NCBI GenBank assembly: GCA_020430865.1
Contig: JAGQIY010000990.1
Location: forward strand, 1 to 46,566
Direction: 5' to 3'
Length of the DNA: 46,566 bases
Source: Myxococcales bacterium
GTDB lineage: Bacteria > Myxococcota > Polyangia > Polyangiales > Polyangiaceae
The first letter of the stretch is position 1, and every line of letters begins with the position of its first letter. The notes beneath the pieces are model-generated. The model saw only the letters and a list, made by a program, of their open reading frames with translations. It searched no databases and was not told where the DNA came from. Positions 1-7,618 of the stretch are shown here, piece by piece. The position numbers were made by a program, and so were the translations under genes.

Positions 1-2
1 GC

Positions 3-1964
3 TATGCGACGAACCAGGCGCTGCCCGTTGGACAGTTCCCCCTGGCAGCCGCCTCCACCGACAGCGTGCGCGCCCTCGAGGGCCTGGGGCACGACGTGGT
101 GATGAGCTGGCTCGATCCGCTGAGCTGGGATGACGCCTCCGACGCGCCTCGCTTCGGTGCAAACCCCGACTACATCGCGTACTTCGGCGACGGCTGGTCA
201 GCCGGGGGTAACGCGCCTCAGTTCAACGGTAGCGACGAGGCGGGTTGGATGTGGGTCAACCACGAGTACGTGTCCAACAACGCCCCCACGGCAACGAGCG
301 CGCCGGATGGTCAGCAGCTCACCCTTGCCGCCTGGGCTCGCAAGGCCGGGATGATCGAGACGGATCCCCTCTCGGAGACCTGGGCGACGGCCGATGTCGA
401 CACGATGATCACCATGAACAAGCACATGGTCGGTGGCTCCTGGATGCGGGTGATCAAGGACCCCGCCTCTGGAAGCTGGACAGTCGACCGGACTGCGAAG
501 AACGTACGCTATGACGCGACCAGCAACACCCTGGTCAAGATCACCGGCTACACCACCGCGGCCGCGGATCACGACGACGTCGGCAATGCGCTGCCGAGCG
601 GCGTCGTCGCGGGTATCATGGGCGATTGCTCGGGTGGTGTGACTCCGTGGGGAACCGTGATCACCGCCGAGGAGAACGTCCAGGACTACTACGGTGATCT
701 CGAGGGCTGCTGGACCAGCAATCAGAAGCTCGTAGCAGGTGCGGGTTGCGACTCCGGCGCGGCGGTGAGCTTCGACCACACCCCATCGACTGGCGCGTTG
801 TTTGGAGCGCACTCCGACGCGAACACCACCCATGCTCGGGACAACTACGGCTTCATGGTGGAGATGGACCCCGGCGCTCCCGCCGACGAATACTACGGCA
901 AGACCAGCGCCGGAGTGGGTCACCAGAAGCTGGGCGCCATGGGACGGGCTCGCTGGGAGAACGCCACCTTCGCGGTGGACGCCGACTGGCAGCTCACCCC
1001 GGGCCAGCCGATCGTGATCTACGGCGGGAACGACCGACGCAGCGGTCGCATCTACAAGTTCGTTACCTCAGGGAATTACACCTCCGGGATGACGAAGGCT
1101 CAGATTCGCGATCTGCTGGCCTCCGGCAAGGTCTACGTCGCACACTTCGCGGGCCTGGACAATGCTGACGGCCTGGTGCTGGCGGGCGGCGCGAAGCCAA
1201 CCTCCTCTGCTCCCGGTCAGGGCCGCTGGATCGAGATGAGCACCAGCAGCACCGACGTGGCGCCGAACGCCGCCAAGCTCGGCGCGGGGACCACCGTCGG
1301 AGACGCGCTGAAGAGCAACACCTGGAACTCGCTGGGCGGCTTCCCTGATGACAACACGGTGCGCTCAGCGCTCTTCACCGCTGCCACCAAGCTTGGCGTC
1401 ATGGAGCTGAACCGCCCCGAGGACCTGGAGTGGAACCCCCGCGACCCCAGCGGCAGCCCGCTGCTCTACATCGCCTTCACCAAGAACGGCCGCCAGGTTG
1501 CCTGCGACCAAGACGGCGTGCTCTACGATCCGGCGACCCACGACACGAACTCGCCGAAGCGTCCCGATCCCGTCGGCGCTGTCTTCGCGCTGCGTGAGGC
1601 GAACGCGAGCAACCCTGGCAGCTCCAGCACCTTCGAGTACTTCGACGTGTGGCACGGCAGCGAAGGCGCCGGCGAGTTCGACGCGGCGAACCCCGACAAC
1701 ATCGTGATCGACCACGATGGCGGTGTGTGGTTCGGCACGGACGGCAACTGGGGGACCAACGGCCACGCTGACGCGCTCTACTACCTCGACCTCGACCCGG
1801 CCCACACCTCCACCGCGACACCGACCTATGGTCTGGCTTTCCGTGTGGTTGCGACGCCGAGCGATGCCGAAGCAACTGGCCCGGCCTTCTCCTCCGGGAT
1901 GAGCACGTTGTTCTTCAACGTTCAGCACCCCGGCGAGGAGGTGTTCTCACGCTGGCCCAACTGA
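3..1964 (+). CDS. phoX: PhoX-family (DUF839) alkaline phosphatase, 5' end outside window
   Basis: PhoX enzymes are secreted, iron/calcium-dependent phosphatases that release phosphate from organic phosphomonoesters. The reading frame is open from base 3, before the first possible start (GTG at 66), so the gene begins upstream and its signal peptide cannot be seen. Visible family features are WMWVNHEY near the N-terminal part, then GDCSGGVTPWGT followed by ITAEEN (the Cys and Glu region that holds the metal cluster in PhoX), GRARWENATF, and YGGNDRRSGRIYKF. The C-terminal part contains LEWNPRD and LYIAFTKNGR, typical of the beta-propeller. About 650 residues are visible. A strong terminator follows at 2119-2160. 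The pho regulator genes downstream fit a phosphate-starvation role. Family assignment is fairly sure; substrate is not known. Confidence 0.85.
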   Translation, partial: YATNQALPVGQFPLAAASTDSVRALEGLGHDVVMSWLDPLSWDDASDAPRFGANPDYIAYFGDGWSAGGNAPQFNGSDEAGWMWVNHEYVSNNAPTATSAPDGQQLTLAAWARKAGMIETDPLSETWATADVDTMITMNKHMVGGSWMRVIKDPASGSWTVDRTAKNVRYDATSNTLVKITGYTTAAADHDDVGNALPSGVVAGIMGDCSGGVTPWGTVITAEENVQDYYGDLEGCWTSNQKLVAGAGCDSGAAVSFDHTPSTGALFGAHSDANTTHARDNYGFMVEMDPGAPADEYYGKTSAGVGHQKLGAMGRARWENATFAVDADWQLTPGQPIVIYGGNDRRSGRIYKFVTSGNYTSGMTKAQIRDLLASGKVYVAHFAGLDNADGLVLAGGAKPTSSAPGQGRWIEMSTSSTDVAPNAAKLGAGTTVGDALKSNTWNSLGGFPDDNTVRSALFTAATKLGVMELNRPEDLEWNPRDPSGSPLLYIAFTKNGRQVACDQDGVLYDPATHDTNSPKRPDPVGAVFALREANASNPGSSSTFEYFDVWHGSEGAGEFDAANPDNIVIDHDGGVWFGTDGNWGTNGHADALYYLDLDPAHTSTATPTYGLAFRVVATPSDAEATGPAFSSGMSTLFFNVQHPGEEVFSRWPN

Positions 1965-2118
1965 GCGTCGATCTGCGGCGGGCTCACGCGCGGCGACTCT
2001 ACTCCCGCCTCGCGTGAGGCTGCCCACGCCCAGGCGCCCGTGACTCGAAGGTTGTTCTGACGTCCACGCGTCATTGCAGCCCCGGCGCGCGCTGGGCCGC
2101 TGGCGGACGTGCCAGCAG

Positions 2119-2160
2119 CGAGCAGCGACTCGACGTCGCTGCTCGTGTTCTTTTGTTTGT
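2119..2160 (+). terminator. Rho-independent terminator downstream of phoX
   Basis: A perfect 11-bp stem (2119-2129 with 2135-2145, arms CGAGCAGCGAC and GTCGCTGCTCG, loop TCGAC) is followed by a T-rich tail (TTCTTTTGTTTGT). It lies about 155 bp after the phoX stop and before the next gene. The rest of 1965-2296 shows no gene; it also holds a GGGGGTGAGG motif at 2215-2224. Confidence 0.85.
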
Positions 2161-2296
2161 CCCTCCCCCCCGAACGAGGCTGCAGGTGCCTCCAGGAATC
2201 CCGCAGTCCATCTTGGGGGTGAGGCCCGCCGAGAGAGCCGAGGTGTGCCGTAGTTGTCACCCGGTTGTGCGCCTCGTACGGCAGTGTCCGCCTGCT

Positions 2297-3964
2297 ATGG
2301 GCGCTCGCTTCCACTGCAATCTCCCTGGGGATCCAAGTCGATGGGTCTGGGCGCTTTGGGGCGCGCTGCTGTTCGCCACCGGCGCCGGGTGTGACGCGGA
2401 GCGCGCCCACGCCCCGACCACCGGCTACGATCCCCTGGCGTACGCCGAGGCCAGGCTCGGTAAGGTTGGCAACCTGGAGGCCTCCGTGCCGCCGCAGTGC
2501 TACACGCGCACGGATGGGGTGAGCAACCCGTGCTGGACCTGCCACACCCAGACGCACGGCATGAACGCGATGGCAGACGCGAAGCTCCAGCGCGAGTACG
2601 CCTTCAGCGAGTTCGCACTGAAGAACCACTGGAGCAATCTCTTCGAGCCCGTGCGGGCCAAGGAGCGCGAGACGGACGCGTCGATCCTGGCTTACGTACG
2701 CGAGGACAACTACGCGCCGCTGGTACGAGCTCTGGCCGGTCGGCAGGATTTCCCCGGCTACAAGCCCGATCTGGACTACGCGCGAGGCTTCGACGAGCTC
2801 GGATTCGCGCTTGATGACTCCGCCTGGAGGAGCCTGCGCTACAAGCCGTTCCCCGGCACGTTCTGGCCGATGAACGGCAGCGCCGACGACGTCTTCGTGC
2901 GCTTGCCAGAGCAGTTCCGGAAGGATGCAGGCGGAGAGCTCTCCCGCGACGTCTATCGAGCCAACCTGAGCGTGCTGGAGGCGAGCCTCGCGAGCGACCC
3001 CGCGCGCCCGAACTCGGCGCTCGACTACCCCATCGAGCCGCTGGACGAACGCACGCTCGACTACGACATGGACGGCGACGGGCAGATCGCTGGCGTGGTG
3101 AGCAAGCTGCACGCGCTACCCTCTCACTACTTCGGCGCGGCGAGGGCCGTGAAGGTACGTCGTGGGTTGTATCCGAACGGCACCGAGTTCCTGCACAGTG
3201 TGCGGTACCTGGACCCAGAGCTTCCCGGTTTCATGGCCAAGCGCATGAAGGAGCTGCGCTACATGAAGAAGACACGGGAGCTGGACACCTGGGCGGTGAT
3301 GCGCGCCTACGAGGAAGAGCACGACAAGCGCGATCGGGGCGCGCTCCCTGTGTACCCTGGTAACGCCCTGGTGGGCCTGCGCAACGAGTTTGGCTGGCAG
3401 CTCCAGGGGTTCATCGAGGACGCGTATGGGCGCCTCAGGCTGCAGACCGACGAGGAGCACCGCTACTGCATGGGGTGCCACTCAGGGCTCGGTGTCACCG
3501 TCGATCAGACCTTCGCTTTCGTGCGGAAACTTCCGGGAGCCGCGGGCTGGAGTCCTCAAGACCTGCGAGGGATCTCCGACGCGCCACAGCTGGGGCACGC
3601 CGAGGGAGAGATCCGGACCTACCTGCGGCGTGTCGGGGGCGGCGATGAATTCCGCGCAAACCGCGAGGCGCTGGCGCGATTCTTCCGCGCCGGTCGCCTC
3701 GTCGAGCCCGAGGTGCAGAGCAAAGAGCATGATATCACTGAACTAATCCTGCCGAGTCGAGAGCGGGCCCTGGATCTCGATCGCGCCTATCGCGCGTTGG
3801 TCCGGGCTCGGGCGTTCGACCGCGGCCGGGACGCGCTGATCGGCCGAGTGCAGAACGTGCACCATGAGATCGTCAACGGCTCGACCGAGTTGGGAGCGAC
3901 CGGGCGCGTGTTTGATGATGGCCAGCTGCGCCTGGACTGGTCAGGGGAAGCTCAGGTGCGCTGA
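2297..3964 (+). CDS. Lipoprotein with two CxxCH heme-binding motifs
   Basis: Family not recognised. The start ATG at 2297 is chosen because it gives a signal peptide ending in a lipobox-like ATGAGC; an upstream in-frame start at 2153 would add a non-signal extension. The protein is about 555 residues, probably exported and anchored by lipid. Two heme c attachment motifs are visible: CWTCH about 70 residues in and CMGCH about 395 residues in, so it may be a diheme cytochrome c or electron carrier. Between them DYDMDGDGQIAG resembles an EF-hand or dockerin calcium loop. The C-terminal part has no motif I know. It stands alone, with a terminator before it and a small opposite-strand gene after it. 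A degenerate 11-bp-spaced GTCAC element lies at 2256-2271. The function is inferred from the heme motifs only. Confidence 0.75.
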   Translation: MGARFHCNLPGDPSRWVWALWGALLFATGAGCDAERAHAPTTGYDPLAYAEARLGKVGNLEASVPPQCYTRTDGVSNPCWTCHTQTHGMNAMADAKLQREYAFSEFALKNHWSNLFEPVRAKERETDASILAYVREDNYAPLVRALAGRQDFPGYKPDLDYARGFDELGFALDDSAWRSLRYKPFPGTFWPMNGSADDVFVRLPEQFRKDAGGELSRDVYRANLSVLEASLASDPARPNSALDYPIEPLDERTLDYDMDGDGQIAGVVSKLHALPSHYFGAARAVKVRRGLYPNGTEFLHSVRYLDPELPGFMAKRMKELRYMKKTRELDTWAVMRAYEEEHDKRDRGALPVYPGNALVGLRNEFGWQLQGFIEDAYGRLRLQTDEEHRYCMGCHSGLGVTVDQTFAFVRKLPGAAGWSPQDLRGISDAPQLGHAEGEIRTYLRRVGGGDEFRANREALARFFRAGRLVEPEVQSKEHDITELILPSRERALDLDRAYRALVRARAFDRGRDALIGRVQNVHHEIVNGSTELGATGRVFDDGQLRLDWSGEAQVR

Positions 3965-4325
3965 CAGTTCTCCACAGATCGGGGATTGCCTGTGGATATT
4001 CCCTGCTGCTCGGAGCAATCTCGGCGGAAGGAGCCGGCTGTTGAGACATTTCTGCGCGGCTTCCCCTGTTCGCTGCGGAACCTATACAAGCGCCAGAAGC
4101 GCCATTTTTCTGGCCTTTCGCGGTGCAGTGACCGATCGGATGAGGGTCGAGTGACGGTTTCTGCAAAGGTTCTTCGCCAAGTGTTCTCGTCTGGCAACAC
4201 CCTCGAGACGCTGGCCATTCTGGCCACTTCCCGCGCTTGTCCTACACCATACTACACGCGCAGCACCCTTCGCAGTGGGCCTGCGAAGGGTGCAACGCGG
4301 AAACGTCCGGACGCGGCGCATGCCA
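3965..4325. other. Intergenic region without a recognisable gene
   Basis: About 360 bp between two convergent genes. Short open frames occur on both strands but none has a ribosome binding site or recognisable protein. The only clear structure is the hairpin at 4263-4293, described separately. Confidence 0.6.
4263..4293 (-). terminator. Strong hairpin downstream of the small gene at 4326-4541
   Basis: Arms GCACCCTTCGCA (4263-4274) and TGCGAAGGGTGC (4282-4293) form a perfect 12-bp stem with a 7-nt loop. It begins about 33 nt beyond the stop codon of the leftward small gene. No clear U-run follows, so it may be an RNA-stabilising 3' structure or a weak terminator. Confidence 0.55.
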
Positions 4326-4541
4326 TCACTCGGTGACAGCTAGCGAGGCTCCTGCGGCTTCGACCTTGGCGGCGGCGAGACTCAGACCAGCTGACGCCCT
4401 GGTCAGGGTTTGAGCTAGCCAGTGCAACGCTCCCCCCAGCTTGTTCTTGCCGAGTTCGAGCCACTCGCTCGCCTTGCTGGCTTGGGTCTCCACACCCGGC
4501 TCGACCGGCTCGCTGGTGGCTGCGATTGTTTCTTCCGACAT
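4326..4541 (-). CDS. Small 71-residue protein with an amphipathic C-terminal half
   Basis: Not recognised. The frame opens further upstream, but the ATG at 4541 is chosen because GGGAGG lies 8 nt in front of it. The N-terminal half is acidic and Glu/Thr-rich (MSEETIAATSEPVEPG). The second half (SEWLELGKNKLGGALHWLAQTL, with a following Ala-rich stretch) can form an amphipathic helix with regularly placed Leu and Trp. There is no signal peptide or membrane segment, so it is probably cytoplasmic, possibly binding a membrane surface or a partner helix. It appears to be a single-gene unit, ending at the hairpin at 4263-4293. No function is proposed. Confidence 0.6.
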   Translation of the reverse strand: MSEETIAATSEPVEPGVETQASKASEWLELGKNKLGGALHWLAQTLTRASAGLSLAAAKVEAAGASLAVTE

Positions 4542-4778
4542 GGCACTTCCTCCCTTGGGCTTGGGCGACGGGGTCGCCGGGTGTTGCGCGCCGCTCGTCA
4601 CAGAGGCGGACCGTGGGTCCCGGAGCGCATGCCGCACTGCGGCATGGCCTTGTTATCGCAGGCCCGTATTGCCGCAACGTGTCATGCTCGCTTCAGGTGG
4701 AGCCCTGCAGCCCCCGCGCGGGTCGAAGGGCAGCCGAGCCCTGGGCGCGGGGCGCAGCTCGATGCGGCGTCGTTCGCC

Positions 4779-4973
4779 TCAGCGGACGGTGTCGGTGGCG
4801 ACTCCGGGGACGTCACAGTGAGCGTCGCCCTCGGCGCTCCAGCTGGCTATGCCCAGCCAAACCAGGAGCGCCACCAGGGCAGCCGAGCACACCCACCTCA
4901 GCCACCCGAGTCCAGGCTGAGTGGGCGCAAAGGTCCAGTCCGCGCTGGAGACGTGGGGCGACAGCTGAGTCAT
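4779..4973 (-). CDS. Possible small single-pass membrane protein (64 aa)
   Basis: Not recognised. The frame encodes a polar N-terminus with Trp residues, one hydrophobic segment (WVCSAALVALLVWLGIASW, about residues 27-45) and a short acidic tail. Codon third positions are strongly G/C, like the real genes of the window, which supports coding. No Shine-Dalgarno sequence is visible before the ATG. The surrounding bases 4542-4778 and 4974-5150 show no other supportable gene. Moderate-to-low confidence. Confidence 0.35.
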   Translation of the reverse strand: MTQLSPHVSSADWTFAPTQPGLGWLRWVCSAALVALLVWLGIASWSAEGDAHCDVPGVATDTVR

Positions 4974-5150
4974 ACGCTACGAGTTTCGCGACCCGCGGTG
5001 GCCAGCGCATGCGGCTTCGGCAACATCTCTGCTGCGGGGCACCACGCTCTCCGCCAGCCAAGACGCTCGGTCTCGAGCACGAGGGTGTGGAAGCTTCGGA
5101 CGCGTCGAAGGTTCTGGAGGGCGCATGTGTTGCGCGAAAGCCTTCAAAAC

Positions 5151-5166
5151 GTCACTGAGTTGTCAC
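5151..5166 (+). promoter_or_regulatory. Candidate PhoB operator before the small membrane protein at 5195
   Basis: Two GTCAC half-sites begin at 5151 and 5162, exactly 11 bp apart (in 7+4 form ACGTCAC-TGAG-TTGTCAC, like the enterobacterial Pho box). The last half-site ends 28 nt before the ATG at 5195, nearly the same distance as in front of both phoB genes and tonB (27 nt each). Confidence 0.5.
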
Positions 5167-5194
5167 AGTGGGGAAGGCGGCGCATACTCAGGGG

Positions 5195-5386
5195 ATGCAC
5201 CACTCAGGCGCCATCGTGATCCGGTTCCCGATCGAGCGGGTGCGTCGCCCACGAAGCTGGCGGGCGGGGCGCGATCTGGCGAGTTGGGCGGTGCCGCTGT
5301 TCGAGCGTATCCGGCGTGAGGAGCGCTGGTTGCTCGCGGCGGTCGTCGCCGCGGGGTGTGTGCTCAGCATCGTCGGGATCGCTTGA
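5195..5386 (+). CDS. Small tail-anchored membrane protein, possibly Pho-regulated (63 aa)
   Basis: Not recognised. The N-terminal part is basic (RFPIERVRRPRSWRAGRDL), followed by an amphipathic stretch and one C-terminal hydrophobic segment (WLLAAVVAAGCVLSIVGIA) that runs to the end, which is the layout of a tail-anchored inner-membrane protein with a positively charged cytoplasmic side. The ATG at 5195 is chosen because it follows AGGGG; an in-frame start at 5168 would overlap the candidate promoter. The Pho-box-like repeat at 5151-5166 lies 28 nt upstream. The next gene is convergent and ends 31 nt downstream. If the operator is real, this is a small phosphate-starvation protein of unknown role. 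Confidence 0.5.
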   Translation: MHHSGAIVIRFPIERVRRPRSWRAGRDLASWAVPLFERIRREERWLLAAVVAAGCVLSIVGIA

Positions 5387-5417
5387 GCGCCGAAGGCGTT
5401 GCCCCGAGGAAGAAGCT

Positions 5418-6485
5418 CTAGAACAACTCGAGCAGTGGCTCCCCATCGTTGCTGGCGCTGGGACTTCGCCCCGCTGCCAGCAAGACCGTCGGGGCGAAGT
5501 CTCGAAGCCTGCGCTCGCGAGGCGACTCCACCGTCCCGCGTGCTCGAACTGCCGAGCCGCCAGCGATCAACCAGACGCGAGAAGACTCCGGATAGGCGGC
5601 GCCGTGCTCCGAGAATCCGTCGGCTCGGCCGTGGTCGGTGGTGAGCAGGAACAGCGTACGAGCTCCTCTGGCCTCGAACTCCGCGAGGGTCCTTTCGACC
5701 GCTGCCACCGTGCGATCATAGCGACGCAGCGCCTGCCAGTAGGCTTCGCGCTTTCCTTGGTGGGCGTACTCATCGGTGTCGCCCAGGCTCATGAAGAGGA
5801 AGCGTGGATGGCGCCGCTGCAGGTAGGCGAGCCCCAACGCTGCCGTCTCGTGGTCTGGACGGTAGTTGTTGTAGCCCGGCTTGGGGGACACTGCCTGAGC
5901 CGCTTCCCAGGTGTCGACGAGGCCCACCCGCGCTAGCTCGGGTGCGCCGAGCAGGTACTTCTTGCCTGCGCTCACCAGCGCCGGGGCGTCGGGGCGCAGG
6001 GCGTCCCCCACGGTTGGCCAGGAAGCGAAGACAGCGACGTCGCCTGGATCCGCGCCAGCGAGCTGCTCCACGAGCCCCGGCTCGCTTGGTGCCTTGCAGT
6101 CGTTGGCCTGGCAGTCGCTCGGCGCGTGACCAAGGAGCAGCTCTCGGTAGCCAGGCAGCGAAAGGTATGCTGGGCCGCTCGCACGAATTGCACTCCGGCT
6201 GGTGGGGGCCCCGATCACCGCCCCTTCGCCCTGGATGAGTCGAGAAAGCGTGGGCAGCTCCTCGGCGCCCCGCGCTCCGAACACGTCCTGCCAGCGCACA
6301 CCGTCGGTGGTGAGCAGGACGATGTGATCGATGGGCGGCGGGGCACGCCCCGTGAAGCGCGATGGAATTTCCGTGCGGCTATTTGTTCGCAGGTTTGCCA
6401 CGGGTGCGCAGGTGAGGGTGCACGTCAGACACGCGACCAGCAGCAGCACCTGCTGCTTCAGCCTTGAAAACCGGGTTCGTGACAT
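5418..6485 (-). CDS. Alkaline-phosphatase-superfamily lipoprotein (phosphodiesterase/phosphatase-like)
   Basis: A 355-residue exported hydrolase of the alkaline phosphatase fold. The ATG at 6485 is preferred because AGGA lies about 9 nt upstream; an ATG three codons earlier touches that sequence. The signal peptide contains LVAC, a good lipobox (Cys about residue 19), although a second Cys follows. Metal and catalytic features are visible: D61 in LLTTDGVRWQDVF, SLPGYRELLLG (candidate nucleophile Ser about 109), LGDTDEYAH with its Asp and His, TTDHGR, and SEHG. This set fits type I phosphodiesterase or phosphonoacetate-hydrolase relatives better than true sulfatases, since no Cys-x-Pro-x-Arg motif is present. 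It lies just downstream of a small gene (6501-6935), likely in one operon. Substrate unknown; a phosphate-releasing role is an inference. Confidence 0.75.
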   Translation of the reverse strand: MSRTRFSRLKQQVLLLVACLTCTLTCAPVANLRTNSRTEIPSRFTGRAPPPIDHIVLLTTDGVRWQDVFGARGAEELPTLSRLIQGEGAVIGAPTSRSAIRASGPAYLSLPGYRELLLGHAPSDCQANDCKAPSEPGLVEQLAGADPGDVAVFASWPTVGDALRPDAPALVSAGKKYLLGAPELARVGLVDTWEAAQAVSPKPGYNNYRPDHETAALGLAYLQRRHPRFLFMSLGDTDEYAHQGKREAYWQALRRYDRTVAAVERTLAEFEARGARTLFLLTTDHGRADGFSEHGAAYPESSRVWLIAGGSAVRARGTVESPRERRLRDFAPTVLLAAGRSPSASNDGEPLLELF

Positions 6486-6500
6486 GGTGCGCATTCCTGC

Positions 6501-6935
6501 TCAGAGAACCTTTGCAAGTGCCTTGCCGTCTTTGCTCGGGGCCTGAGCCGAGCGCGAGCCCGCGCAGCGGAGCCTCGCGTCGCCGCACCGGCGCAGGCGC
6601 CGCTCGAAGGCGCCGAGCACCCACGGCGCGAACACCGGCGAGTCCGCCTCGGCCATCCGAGTGGCCTGACGCGGGTGTCGCACCCCTGCGCCAAGGCGTT
6701 CACTGATCCACGCGTCGCGGCCGGCCTTCTGGAGCACGCCGCCGAGCCGGACCCGTATCAGGTCGAGTGCTTCCGACGAGCGGGACGCGAGACCGTTCGC
6801 GCCGCACGCGACTGGCGGGACACAGGAGGGCGAGAGATCCGATGGTGACTGGCGCTCGAGGCCCCACACCAGGTCGTCAGCAGCGTTCGAGCTCGTTGCC
6901 GGGAACAGGCTGACATCGGCAAGCAGAGACCGCAT
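6501..6935 (-). CDS. Hypothetical protein (144 aa)
   Basis: Not recognised. The ATG at 6935 is supported by AAGGAG about 8 nt upstream. The protein is rich in Ala, Arg, Ser and Leu, with several Cys residues (PSCVPPVACG, RRCGDARLRCAG) but no clear signal peptide, membrane helix or known motif. Its stop lies about 15 nt before the start of the downstream hydrolase gene, so the two are probably co-transcribed. The good ribosome binding site and the tight spacing support a real gene; the unusual composition leaves doubt. Confidence 0.5.
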   Translation of the reverse strand: MRSLLADVSLFPATSSNAADDLVWGLERQSPSDLSPSCVPPVACGANGLASRSSEALDLIRVRLGGVLQKAGRDAWISERLGAGVRHPRQATRMAEADSPVFAPWVLGAFERRLRRCGDARLRCAGSRSAQAPSKDGKALAKVL

Positions 6936-7124
6936 GCATCACTCCTTCGGGACTGGCACGATAGGAGGAGCGCATTACGGTCGAGTTGACGTGCGGAAAC
7001 ATTATGGAGAAGCTGGGGACAGTGGCGCGAGGGAGACGTCGAGGTGTCTCTGTGGTGTCGTCAGATGGCATTTCCCGGAGGCAACGAGCGCGAGGTCCCC
7101 GCCGCTCGCTGGCTCTCCGGACCC

Positions 7125-7373
7125 TCACAACCCGGCTCTGGCTGCCAGCACGCCCATGATGAACCGGATCCCCAGCAGCAATACCAGCGGACTGAAGTCC
7201 AGGCCCCCTATCGCCGGGACGACCTTCCTGATCGGCGCCAGCACCGGATCGACCAACGCGTTGCTGATCTTCACCAAGGGGTTGTCCGGGGATAGCCCGA
7301 ACCAAGACAGCACCGCGGAACCGATGACGATCCAGCTATAGACATTGAGGACGAGGAGGACGATGTGGATCAC
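7125..7373 (-). CDS. YggT-family small membrane protein
   Basis: An 82-residue protein that starts at a GTG codon (7373). It has two hydrophobic segments (about residues 2-24 and 57-80) separated by the family signature NPLVKISNALVDPVLAPIRK and the sequence VVPAIGGLDFSPLVLLLGIRF. YggT proteins are inner-membrane proteins linked to osmotic shock tolerance and, in some bacteria, to cell division or photosystem assembly; the role here is not indicated by the neighbours. Length fits a single YggT repeat. It is separated from the upstream beta-helix lipoprotein gene by a strong terminator, so it is expressed independently. Confidence 0.85.
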   Translation of the reverse strand: MIHIVLLVLNVYSWIVIGSAVLSWFGLSPDNPLVKISNALVDPVLAPIRKVVPAIGGLDFSPLVLLLGIRFIMGVLAARAGL

Positions 7374-7542
7374 AGGTAGGGGAATAGAACCACGTTGGGA
7401 GGTCGCGCAACCCGGCGATCCGGCTCAGTGCTGTGCGCCGAGAGAGGAATCCGCTGGAATCCTCGCGACTGACTGGTCAACCGGCGAAGCTCGCCGCGAC
7501 TTCCCGACTTTCCGTCTCGGGCGCTCTCGCAGCCAAAATAGA

Positions 7543-7572
7543 GAACGGGCGGCTCGGAAGAGCCGCCCGTTC
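7543..7572 (-). terminator. Rho-independent terminator of the beta-helix lipoprotein gene
   Basis: Arms GAACGGGCGGCTC and GAGCCGCCCGTTC (13 bp, perfect) enclose a GGAA tetraloop; read leftward it is followed by TCTATTTTGG. A second 8-bp hairpin (7590-7608, arms GCGCGCTC/GAGCGCGC) lies between it and the stop codon at 7619. Confidence 0.88.
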
Positions 7573-7618
7573 GGGCTTGGGTCATATCAGCGCGCTCGAT
7601 GAGCGCGCAAAGCGATGC

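Noticed and set aside
2237..2290. A CRSCH heme-like motif upstream of the diheme lipoprotein
   Set aside because: It would precede the signal peptide, so it would be untranslated or cytoplasmic; the start at 2297 is better supported.
4422..5219. Plus-strand frame of 265 codons across the small-gene region
   Set aside because: Arg/Ser-rich composition, no ribosome binding site or motif, and it overlaps three better supported small genes and a candidate promoter.
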